DNA from: JBHGBB01 sp041946755
GTDB taxonomy: Bacteria; UBP4; UBA4092; JAOAEQ01
Reading direction: 5' to 3'
Length of the DNA: 8,056 nt
Assembly (NCBI GenBank): GCA_041946755.1
Contig: JBHGBB010000181.1
Coordinates: forward strand, 1 to 8,056
The translations under genes were made by a program, and so were the position numbers. Under the pieces are notes generated by a model. It was not told where the DNA came from and did no database searches. It worked only from the letters and a program-made list of their open reading frames with translations. Positions 1 through 5,523 of the stretch are shown piece by piece; the first letter of the stretch is position 1, and every line of letters starts with the position of its first letter.

Positions 1-49
1 GACTCAAGACTTAGGACTGCCTTTAAGGTTTCAGATTTGGGATTGATGA
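1..49. repeat. Heptamer-period repeat patch
   Basis: The segment divides into seven 7-nt units. The first three are GACTCAA, GACTTAG and GACTGCC; then come TTTAAGG, TTTCAGA, TTTGGGA and TTGATGA. The GACTTAG-type units resemble, in reverse complement, the TAAGTCC/TAAGTCT units inside uvrA near 7653-7680. The patch belongs to the same degenerate heptamer family as 5313-5361, 7653-7723 and 7801-7828. Confidence 0.5.
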
Positions 50-90
50 TTAAAAAAGGTGAATTTTATGATTTAGAGGTAGTCTTTTAA
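1..90 (+). CDS. Possible 3' end of an upstream gene (partial)
   Basis: Frame 1 is open from the first base of the window to a TAA at 88-90, giving 29 residues that end in MIKKGEFYDLEVVF. The last part reads like a plausible protein C-terminus, but the first 49 nt are a heptamer-repeat patch. The other two frames close within 50 nt. No domain can be assigned, and the open frame may be chance. If real, the repeat has entered the 3' end of a coding gene, as it has in uvrA at the other end of the window. Confidence 0.25.
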   Translation, partial: DSRLRTAFKVSDLGLMIKKGEFYDLEVVF

Positions 91-240
91 TTATTTTTGT
101 AAGATTTTGCGCATATTCTCCGTCTTATTATATAGAGGATAAAACCGTCGAAAATCGGATTGATTCGGTTTAGTATTCAATCGTTACCTTGATCAATAGA
201 TACTCCATCGACCATCTTATATTTTAGATCGAGGGGAACA

Positions 241-708
241 ATGCAAGCGGTCAAAGTAGAAGGGTTAAAAATAGCATTTCCTATTCTCGCTAGCCGGCAT
301 GAAGTATGCCCATATAATCCAACTTGTTCTCCGCAAATTATGGAATCACTGTTAAAGCGCCTTTCCCCGAAATTAAAAACCGCAATTAAATATCTTCTGC
401 AACATCATTTCGAACCCACGTTTACCATCATGAAATTAACCGATGAATTCGGGCATTCTCAACGGTATTTCGAGCGATTGTTTTTAAAAGAACTGGGGAG
501 CACTCCGAAAGAATGTTTATCTCAAATCCGGATTTGCCATTATCATAAACAACGCCATGAATGGCAGTATCGGAGACCGTTTGAAGCATATACTAAAGCC
601 GGGTTCAATTCGAGCGGCAGTTTTGAATATGCCCATAAAAAATATCCGCTGTTGAAAACGAGTTTCAATTCGAACCAACCTACAAGTAGAAAAATCCCGC
701 TTTTTTGA
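241..708 (+). CDS. AraC-family DNA-binding protein, HTH domain only
   Basis: This encodes a 155-residue protein whose body (about residues 40-135) is an AraC/XylS-type double helix-turn-helix DNA-binding domain. The first HTH covers roughly residues 62-83 (FTIMKLTDEFGHSQRYFERL), followed by the typical FLKELGSTPKECLSQIRI linker helix. The second HTH is around residues 113-134 and contains AGFNSSGSFEYAHKKY, matching the usual GFSSQSHFSRAFKK region. The N-terminal 40 residues contain two cysteines (C23, C29) and show no recognisable ligand-binding domain. Most family members are about 250-300 residues with a sensor domain, so this is a stand-alone DNA-binding protein. The ATG at 241 follows a GAGGGGAAC ribosome binding site. 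Three direct repeats with a 20-nt period lie just downstream at 725-784 and are candidate binding sites. It probably acts in the cytoplasm as a transcription factor. Its target and any inducer are unknown, and a decayed regulator is possible. Confidence 0.75.
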   Translation: MQAVKVEGLKIAFPILASRHEVCPYNPTCSPQIMESLLKRLSPKLKTAIKYLLQHHFEPTFTIMKLTDEFGHSQRYFERLFLKELGSTPKECLSQIRICHYHKQRHEWQYRRPFEAYTKAGFNSSGSFEYAHKKYPLLKTSFNSNQPTSRKIPLF

Positions 709-724
709 TCCTTTATTACTCACG

Positions 725-784
725 GTCGATTTTTAATGGTTCTTGTCGGATTTTAATGCTATTTGGCGGATTTTAATGCCATTT
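725..784. repeat. Three direct repeats, exact 20-nt period
   Basis: Three consecutive 20-nt units share a 14-nt core: GTCGATTTTTAATG at 725, GTCGGATTTTAATG at 745 and GGCGGATTTTAATG at 765. The 6-nt spacers are less conserved (GTTCTT, CTATTT, CCATTT). A period of 20 nt is close to two helical turns, so identical faces of the DNA are presented three times. They start 17 nt after the AraC-type gene and lie about 335 nt before the next likely gene. A weakly similar string (GTCGAAAATCGGATT) occurs upstream of the regulator near 148-162. Operator function is inference. Confidence 0.7.
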
Positions 785-1104
785 TGCCCTTGACTCCATA
801 CCAGATTGAAATGGATAATGGATGCCATAATATTTCTGATCCTGCTATTAAAATTATTTCCCCAAATGCACTACATTCATTGAACAATAAACTATCAAAG
901 AAAATGAAGGAAGAAGTAAACTCTAGTTACCCCTTAAGGTTAAAGATAATATTGTCGATAGTAAATAATATGCAAACGTCTTTTTAGTTAAATTACTAAT
1001 CTATATTTCATGATAGAAAAGAGGTGGTGCATATTAAGCGGCAGGTATATTAAGGACTGGTGATAACCTTATCGTAGGTAAAATTCATCAGCTAAGTTCA
1101 CAAA
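785..1104. other. Gene-free stretch, no supported feature
   Basis: I see no convincing gene, terminator or consensus promoter in this AT-rich stretch. A 74-codon open frame crosses it, but it begins with TTG inside the third 20-nt repeat and has no ribosome binding site. A 17-codon frame at 1010-1063 also lacks one. The segment may hold the promoter and leader of the gene at 1119, but no -35/-10 pair stands out. Confidence 0.4.
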
Positions 1105-1113
1105 AGGAGGTGA
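1105..1113 (+). promoter_or_regulatory. Strong Shine-Dalgarno site that fixes the start at 1119
   Basis: AGGAGGTGA is fully complementary to the 3' end of 16S rRNA. It ends five bases before the ATG at 1119, and the GGAGG core (1106-1110) is eight bases away. An in-frame GTG at 1110 overlaps the site itself and therefore cannot be the real start. Confidence 0.85.
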
Positions 1114-1118
1114 AAATT

Positions 1119-1658
1119 ATGGCAGGGAAGATTTGTATTTACGTCAGGGATCCGCAGCATCCAGCAGACCTTTATGATACAAATAGGAATCACTATTTTG
1201 CAATCAGTATACATGAAATCGGAAGTAATGGCCCGCTGTATTGGAAGGGAGTTAATTACAATTGGGTATGGCTACCATTCCAAGGTGAGTGGGGTAAAGT
1301 TGCGGGTGAATACGAGGTGCCAGCCGGAGAATACCTTATTAAAGGATATGCATGGTGCTTTAATGTTGTTACTCATATAGCTTGGGTGCAAGTTAATGAT
1401 AATGAAACAGTCTCGGTCAATTTAGTGCCAACATCCGTTCCGTACTGCTTGCATGCAGCTACGATTGGGGTAGTATTAGGTACAGCAATAGTAGAAGGTA
1501 AAGATGTTCCTATTGCTAAGATAGCACCAGCGGAAGTAGCAGCATTTGAGAAGGCAGCCGAGGCTTTAGCTATCAAATTGCCCAAGGAGGTAGGTGTACC
1601 ACTAATGGCAATTGAAGAGTTGCGTAATTTATTTAGCAAAACTCCTCCGAAAGGCTAG
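1119..1658 (+). CDS. Uncharacterised 179-residue protein, beta-sandwich-like N-terminal part
   Basis: I do not recognise this family. Starting at the ATG behind the AGGAGGTGA site gives 179 residues. Residues 1-105 are rich in aromatic and beta-branched residues and alternate like a beta-sandwich. The stretch GEYEVPAGEYLIKGYAW (63-79), followed by VQVNDNETVSVNLVP (90-104), follows the pattern of Ig-like or transthyretin-like 'G-Y-VP-G-Y-I-G' domains. Residues 106-125 contain SVPYCLHAA and a short hydrophobic GVVLGTAIV. Residues 132-172 look alpha-helical (APAEVAAFEKAAEALAI, MAIEELRNLF). There is no N-terminal signal peptide. Cysteines are at 6, 80 and 110. A nested stem-loop with a T-run follows the stop, so it may be its own transcription unit rather than part of the 2131-3586 operon. 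A role linked to the nearby radical SAM enzyme is only a proximity guess. Confidence 0.7.
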   Translation: MAGKICIYVRDPQHPADLYDTNRNHYFAISIHEIGSNGPLYWKGVNYNWVWLPFQGEWGKVAGEYEVPAGEYLIKGYAWCFNVVTHIAWVQVNDNETVSVNLVPTSVPYCLHAATIGVVLGTAIVEGKDVPIAKIAPAEVAAFEKAAEALAIKLPKEVGVPLMAIEELRNLFSKTPPKG

Positions 1659-1661
1659 AGT

Positions 1662-1734
1662 AAATAAGTCTCATCAGGAGGTAGAGGACTGAGGAGTCCT
1701 CTACCTCTGTAACAAAAAGGAAGAGCTTATTTTT
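1662..1734 (+). terminator. Nested stem-loop with T-run after the 179-residue gene
   Basis: The inner hairpin has a perfect 13-bp stem (1678-1690 with 1695-1707) closed by the tetraloop GAGG. An outer helix pairs AAATAAG (1662-1668) and CTC (1670-1672) with GAG (1723-1725) and CTTATTT (1726-1732). Five T residues lie at 1730-1734. The element begins four bases after the stop codon at 1656-1658. The inner stem is not itself followed by a T-run, so it is not a textbook intrinsic terminator. An mRNA-stabilising or regulatory 3' structure is equally possible. Confidence 0.45.
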
Positions 1735-1840
1735 ACCGAACTATTTACTATAGCAGATTTCACCGTTGCTTGGTGGCTTGAGTTCAATTATTAGAATATT
1801 GTAATTTTTTATATAAACCAGAAGGTAACCATTCTCTGAA

Positions 1841-1933
1841 TTAAGTATAATCTGCACGAACCGTAAAAGCCAAAAGGAGAAGAAAACCAATTAATACGAC
1901 ATAGATAAAAAATATCTTTCTTACCGCATCCAT
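1841..1933 (-). CDS. Possible 30-residue membrane/signal-peptide microORF
   Basis: Reading the minus strand from the ATG at 1933 gives 30 residues. They begin MDAVRK, continue with about 17 hydrophobic residues (IFFIYVVLIGFLLLLAF) and end TVRADYT before TAA. The pattern fits a single membrane helix with a positively charged N-side, or a signal peptide with a VRA cleavage site and almost nothing after it. No good Shine-Dalgarno site precedes it (only AAAGAACG). T-rich DNA readily yields hydrophobic codons, so chance is a real alternative. It is antisense to the intergenic region between the 179-residue gene and the radical SAM operon. Confidence 0.3.
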   Translation of the reverse strand: MDAVRKIFFIYVVLIGFLLLLAFTVRADYT

Positions 1934-2016
1934 CGTTCTTTATTTTATCACTTCAACATTGGCAAGGCAGATCATTAGTCATAGTTTATAATTACTATTT
2001 AGATCGGTATGCAAAG

Positions 2017-2039
2017 GCAAAGGAGGAAATAACATGTAA
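2017..2039 (+). promoter_or_regulatory. Consensus ribosome binding site before an ATG-TAA start-stop pair
   Basis: AAAGGAGGAAATAACATGTAA has a strong Shine-Dalgarno core (AAAGGAGG, 2018-2025) and well-spaced ATG (2034-2036), but the next codon is TAA (2037-2039). After that stop the frame stays open for 14 codons (IKKDLLSLVFRSIS) to a TAA at 2082-2084. Either a small leader gene has lost its second codon, or this is a minimal start-stop element that parks ribosomes about 90 nt before the membrane-protein gene at 2131. Confidence 0.5.
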
Positions 2040-2130
2040 ATCAAAAAAGATTTATTATCATTGGTATTTCGCAGTATAAGTTAATAGTTTCAAAACATCG
2101 ATTCCAATATTTAAAAGATAGGAGGAAAAT

Positions 2131-2550
2131 ATGCCTAAAATAACAACTTTTTCTAAAACGGAGCTGGCAGCGTTAGGGAAGGAATATGGTGGAGAAGCTA
2201 AGCTTGGAAAGATCTCAGTTGTTCGCGGTAAATATTATATCACTGTCGATGAAAAAAAACAGGAACTCGATCCGAATTATGTAGTTGCATCAAAACCATT
2301 GGGTCAAATACTGAAAAAGGGCATTGGGGGAAAAGTGGTGGTTATTATTATCGGTGGGATAATTGTTGTCATTATAATATTTGGCCCACGAATACTTCGA
2401 CCACCTCGCATACTCTGCTATATACCTGTACCAAGATTACGGGTAAAAATCGACAGTATTTTACGTGCAGAACTAGTGAATCAACTGGTTGAGGAAAAAA
2501 TATTAGAACCAGCGCTCGCAAAAAAAATATTAAATGAAATCAAAAGATAG
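2131..2550 (+). CDS. Small single-pass membrane protein coupled to the radical SAM gene
   Basis: This encodes a 139-residue protein behind a strong ribosome binding site (AGGAGGA, 2120-2126). I do not recognise the family. Residues 1-60 are polar, with a small beta-rich segment (KISVVRGKYYITVDEKKQEL). Residues 69-84 (VVVIIIGGIIVVIIIF) form one membrane helix. Lysines on the N-side (K62, K63, K68) and arginines on the C-side (R87, R90, R93) leave the topology uncertain. A proline/arginine-rich stretch follows (GPRILRPPRILCYIPVPRLR, 85-104) with the only cysteine, C96. Residues 108-139 look like a helical tail. There is no cleavable signal peptide. The last 17 nt overlap the radical SAM gene, which lacks its own Shine-Dalgarno site, so the two proteins are probably made in a coupled ratio. 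It may be the substrate, membrane anchor or partner of that enzyme; this is inference from position. Confidence 0.75.
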   Translation: MPKITTFSKTELAALGKEYGGEAKLGKISVVRGKYYITVDEKKQELDPNYVVASKPLGQILKKGIGGKVVVIIIGGIIVVIIIFGPRILRPPRILCYIPVPRLRVKIDSILRAELVNQLVEEKILEPALAKKILNEIKR

Positions 2551-3586
2551 TTTGTATCATAACTTGCATCAGCGATATATCAGTATCGAGGTGACCGGAA
2601 AATGCAATAATGCATGTCGCCATTGTTATAACTTCTGGGGAAATAATAATCAGGCTCGGTCTAGTAAGAGGAATAATATTCTCTCAAGAGAGGATATCTC
2701 TTTTTTGATCAAGAAAGTAAAAGAAGATATTCCACTGCAGTATGTAGCTATTTCTGGTGGCGAACCGCTATTACGGCGGGATTTACCCGAAATTTTAGGT
2801 GATATCATCGACATGGGATTGCAGCCGGTGGTCATAACCAATGGAGCATTGCTTTCGGAGGTTTTATTAAAACGATTACCGCGAGACCTCTATTTTGAAA
2901 TAACACTGTTTGCAAATAATGCCGCTCTCCATAATCGGTTAGCAGGTAACGAAGTTTTTAACCAGATTGTCTGGAATATGGCAAGGGTTAATCGATACGG
3001 TTCACATTTAACCCTTGCCTTTGTCGCAACGAAACTCAATGCACTTGAAGTACAACGTACCGTAGAACTTGGAATAGCTCTTGGTGCGATTGCTGTTATG
3101 TACAATCGCATTAATCTCAGTAATAGAATGAAACAGTATGTACCTGAATTGGTCCCTTCAGCCAATATGCTTAAAAACAGTCTCACTTTACTACAAGAAA
3201 CAGTACGAAAATATCAAGTGCAGTCTGTATGCTCGGTCCCTATTCCACCATGTATTGTAGATGTATTACAATTCCCAAATATCGACTTCGGCTGGTGTCC
3301 CCGCGGCGGTAAAAATGCTTATTATACGATCGGGTATGACGGTTTGCTTCGTCCCTGTAATCATGCTTCATTTATTCTCGGAGATCTACGGCAACACGGA
3401 TTTGCTGAACTGATTACGAATCAGAAATGTAAGACATTTTGGAAGACAATACCTGAATTATGCAAAACTTGTAAACATCCATTAAAAAATCAATGTAAAG
3501 GTGGCTGTACAGCTGCAGCATACGAGTTCTATGGCACCCAAGATCGTATTGACCCGATTTGTGAATTAGCGCTAGATGATACATGA
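2534..3586 (+). CDS. Radical SAM/SPASM-domain enzyme (putative peptide or protein maturase)
   Basis: This encodes a 350-residue radical SAM enzyme. The CX3CX2C motif that binds the S-adenosylmethionine-cleaving 4Fe-4S cluster is C24-C28-C31 (CNNACRHC), and the SAM-binding GGEP is at residues 75-78. The C-terminus carries a SPASM domain for auxiliary iron-sulfur clusters: C255, the GX4C motif ending at C275, then C310-X2-C313-X7-C321-X3-C325 and C343. Additional cysteines C233 and C240 lie in the VCSVPIPPC stretch. SPASM enzymes include PqqE, the sactipeptide maturases, anaerobic sulfatase-maturating enzymes and mycofactocin MftC, so peptide or protein modification is the leading guess. Cofactor synthesis (heme or NirJ-like) is the alternative. 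The ATG at 2534 sits inside the preceding gene, directly after an in-frame TAA (2531-2533), and no ribosome binding site is visible, so translational coupling is likely. No transporter, protease or RiPP recognition (RRE) domain is seen nearby. Confidence 0.9.
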   Translation: MKSKDSLYHNLHQRYISIEVTGKCNNACRHCYNFWGNNNQARSSKRNNILSREDISFLIKKVKEDIPLQYVAISGGEPLLRRDLPEILGDIIDMGLQPVVITNGALLSEVLLKRLPRDLYFEITLFANNAALHNRLAGNEVFNQIVWNMARVNRYGSHLTLAFVATKLNALEVQRTVELGIALGAIAVMYNRINLSNRMKQYVPELVPSANMLKNSLTLLQETVRKYQVQSVCSVPIPPCIVDVLQFPNIDFGWCPRGGKNAYYTIGYDGLLRPCNHASFILGDLRQHGFAELITNQKCKTFWKTIPELCKTCKHPLKNQCKGGCTAAAYEFYGTQDRIDPICELALDDT

Positions 3587-3838
3587 TATGGGCATTTCGA
3601 TAGAGCATAACCAAGTATTACAATTACTAGTATCTAATATGTCCTATTGATAAATGATATGATGTAATTAAGAAGAGGTAAGTTTCTTATTAATATTGAG
3701 ATATTTTTGATAAATAAAAAAATTACATATTTTGATGGGGGATGACTTTGCGATAGAGCGTCTTGTTAATTATTCCCGAGTTTGAATTTTAACCGGAACG
3801 CAGGAATTATTAAATCCAAATAAGGAGGCGATAACTAT

Positions 3839-5056
3839 ATGAAAACGTTAGTAGTATTTTTAGGGTGTTTGCTGTTAGTCGGAATGGGATTTACTGTTGA
3901 TGGCCTGCTCCCGATAGATCATTGTCCTTGCCAAATAAACATACCCGGTTCGTATATTGTGGTAAAAAATCTGGTCATGAATCAAGGGGCGACAGATAAT
4001 TGTATTACGATTAAGGCGAGCAATGTTAGTATTAATCTGAACGGATTCACACTCTATGGGACTGCATCGTCTGGAATAGGAATTGCAGCCGAAAAAGACT
4101 GTGATAATATCACGGTGACCAATGGAATTATTTGTAATTTCGGGAAATCGGCAATTAGTCTACCAGGTAATACCTATCAAGTGGTTAAGGTTAAAATGGT
4201 GCAGAATAAAGAATATGGAATTTATAATATCGGATACGGCGGGATTATAAAAGATAATCTAGTTGAAGGTAATGGTTTTACTGGTATTCATGTTGGTAAA
4301 GGCGCTACGATAACAGGCAACAGTGTGTGTTACAATGGTAAAATTGGCATAAATTGCATGGAAGGATGCACCTTGATTGGAAATAGTGTTGGTGATAATC
4401 GTGGTATTGGGATTTACTGCAGCAATGGCTGTACCATAACCGACAATAGCGTATGTAAAAATGGCAGTGATGGGATTCGTGGTGAAGATGGCAATACCCT
4501 AATCGGAAATACCGTTTGCGAGAATGCTAAAACCGGAATGGTATTAAATACCGACGGTAAAGTGACGGATAATAATATTTCCGAGAATACCCAAGATGGA
4601 ATTTATGCCAGGAACGGTACTATTATCACCGGTAATAGTGTTAATGGAAATGGCAGAAACGGAATAAATATTTTCGGGCAGGGATGCAGCATAAACAACA
4701 ATAACTGTTTTAGTAATCGCTCGAGCGGTATTAATATTGATTCGGATGCAGTTAAAACAATAGTATTTAAACCGGGCGGTCCGAAAGGTTTATCTTATTA
4801 TGTTTCTGGTTGTATGGTTAATAACAACAATTGTTCAAACAATACCTTTGCTGGGATTGAAATCAATGCCGGAGCGAATTCTATTACCCAAAATCTTTGT
4901 TATAATAACAATGCATATGGCATGTGGCAAAGTAGTAGTATATTCAAAAGAGTTGGCAATAGTAGATTTGAACAAAATAAACTTAAATGGAATGGTACCG
5001 CCCTATCATCTAATATCAGTCTTGGAACTGGTGATTTGGCAAATGTGAGTTTTTAA
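3839..5056 (+). CDS. Secreted right-handed parallel beta-helix repeat protein
   Basis: This encodes a 405-residue protein with an N-terminal signal peptide (MKT, then LVVFLGCLLLVGMGF), so it is exported; no membrane anchor follows. The core shows PbH1-type repeats related to NosD and polysaccharide-lyase beta-helices. VSINLNGFTLYG (63-74) is the common entry rung. From about residue 157 the rungs are nearly exactly 21 residues, of the type TITGNSVCxNGxxGIxxxxGC. Rungs begin near 157, 178, 199, 220, 242, 262 and 284; an insertion with KPGGPKG at about 305-325 is followed by rungs near 326 and 348. Cysteines recur at equivalent rung positions (164, 206, 227; 177, 198, 283, 325). Asn and Gly are abundant, as in asparagine ladders. 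Start choice: GGAGG at 3824-3828 lies 10 nt before the ATG. Carbohydrate binding or cleavage, or a surface role, is possible, but I cannot identify a catalytic set. It is 252 nt downstream of the radical SAM gene and has its own terminator. Confidence 0.85.
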   Translation: MKTLVVFLGCLLLVGMGFTVDGLLPIDHCPCQINIPGSYIVVKNLVMNQGATDNCITIKASNVSINLNGFTLYGTASSGIGIAAEKDCDNITVTNGIICNFGKSAISLPGNTYQVVKVKMVQNKEYGIYNIGYGGIIKDNLVEGNGFTGIHVGKGATITGNSVCYNGKIGINCMEGCTLIGNSVGDNRGIGIYCSNGCTITDNSVCKNGSDGIRGEDGNTLIGNTVCENAKTGMVLNTDGKVTDNNISENTQDGIYARNGTIITGNSVNGNGRNGINIFGQGCSINNNNCFSNRSSGINIDSDAVKTIVFKPGGPKGLSYYVSGCMVNNNNCSNNTFAGIEINAGANSITQNLCYNNNAYGMWQSSSIFKRVGNSRFEQNKLKWNGTALSSNISLGTGDLANVSF

Positions 5057-5084
5057 GTAATTATCGCTGTTACTATAAATAGGC

Positions 5085-5117
5085 AAACGGGAGATTATTT
5101 TTTCTCCCGTTTTTTTT
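5085..5117 (+). terminator. Rho-independent terminator of the beta-helix gene
   Basis: A 10-bp perfect stem (AAACGGGAGA at 5085-5094 with TCTCCCGTTT at 5103-5112) has an 8-nt loop and is followed directly by more T residues. It lies 28 nt after the stop codon. The T-run is on the plus-strand side only, so it should not stop uvrA transcription from the other direction. Confidence 0.92.
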
Positions 5118-5227
5118 ATTTTAGGTCAGGGACTGTTTTTTTTGAAATGCTAGTTAAGGTATGAGTAAAGTAACTTTTATATCCCGAAATAACCCGGTTG
5201 CAAAATTGTACTACGATTGGTGTTGGG

Positions 5228-5252
5228 ACGAACGAGATAATATCTCGTTCGT
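5228..5252. repeat. 25-nt near-perfect palindrome
   Basis: ACGAACGAGATA (5228-5239) and TATCTCGTTCGT (5241-5252) are exact reverse complements around the single central base A5240. A third copy of the core, CGAGAT at 5261-5266, can pair with ATCTCG at 5242-5247, so two mutually exclusive hairpins are possible. It lies between the terminator of the beta-helix gene and the 3' end of uvrA. No T-run follows on either strand. It could be an operator-like site, an RNA switch or a repeat remnant. Confidence 0.65.
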
Positions 5253-5312
5253 ATCTGCTGCGAGATGACCAGGCGGCCTAAAGATGGATAGACAGGGGGA
5301 GATGGTATTAAT

Positions 5313-5361
5313 GTCAAAGGTCAAAATCCCAATGCCCAATCAAATCTAAAAATCAAATGCT
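5313..5361. repeat. Heptamer-period repeat patch
   Basis: Seven consecutive 7-nt units can be read: GTCAAAG, GTCAAAA, TCCCAAT, GCCCAAT, CAAATCT, AAAAATC and AAATGCT. The TCCCAAT/GCCCAAT pair resembles the short tandemly repeated heptanucleotide (STRR) sequences described in filamentous cyanobacteria, as far as I recall. Its reverse complement (ATTGGGC, ATTGGGA) matches the GGATT-type heptamers in uvrA in style. It is the same length as the patch at 1-49. Confidence 0.5.
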
Positions 5362-5382
5362 TTAATCTCACAATCCATCTTA

Positions 5383-5460
5383 TTGTCATTGCGAGCTATG
5401 CGAAGCAATCCCGAATGTAAAACCAAGATTGCTTCGTCACTTTGTTCCTCGCAATGACAA
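5383..5460. repeat. 78-nt REP-like nested palindrome
   Basis: The outer arms TTGTCATTGCGAG (5383-5395) and CTCGCAATGACAA (5448-5460) are exact 13-nt inverted repeats. Inside them CGAAGCAATC (5401-5410) pairs exactly with GATTGCTTCG (5427-5436), leaving a 16-nt loop and short asymmetric internal bulges. On the minus strand it reads as CHCEEQSDEAI, a translated-repeat signature I have met in many unrelated bacterial genomes. It is therefore probably a member of a widespread REP or MITE-like family. It lies 63 nt past the uvrA stop and could also act as a 3' hairpin for that transcript. Confidence 0.8.
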
Positions 5461-5523
5461 GACAATTTAATCATGTGATATTCATTTGGCATTTGATCCG
5501 CTACAACGGATTGCAATTTGACA

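Noticed and set aside
725..784. CRISPR array
   Set aside because: Only three 14-nt cores separated by 6-nt spacers; CRISPR repeats and spacers are longer, and no cas genes are present.
763..987. 74-codon open frame after the AraC-type gene
   Set aside because: It starts with TTG inside the third 20-nt repeat, has no ribosome binding site and shows no domain-like pattern.
1010..1063. 17-residue frame with Trp and Cys as a possible RiPP precursor
   Set aside because: No ribosome binding site, no leader-core organisation, and it is upstream of a different gene rather than beside the radical SAM gene.
1110..1118. In-frame GTG start for the 179-residue gene
   Set aside because: The GTG overlaps the Shine-Dalgarno sequence itself; the ATG at 1119 has ideal spacing.
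2520..2536. Programmed frameshift on the run of eight A residues, fusing the membrane protein to the radical SAM enzyme
   Set aside because: In the radical SAM frame a TAA (2531-2533) stands immediately before its ATG, so a slip at the A-run would terminate rather than fuse.
3588..3650. 20-residue frame starting two bases after the radical SAM stop
   Set aside because: No Shine-Dalgarno site and no precursor-like features; coupling is conceivable but there is nothing else to support it.
3707..3733. Promoter TTGATA plus TATTTT upstream of the beta-helix gene
   Set aside because: The -35 is good, but the spacing is only 15 nt and the -10 is weak in very AT-rich DNA; not enough to annotate.
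5161..5268. 35-residue frame between the terminator and the repeats
   Set aside because: AAGG lies too close to the ATG, and a third of the frame is the palindrome at 5228-5252, so its coding look is likely accidental.
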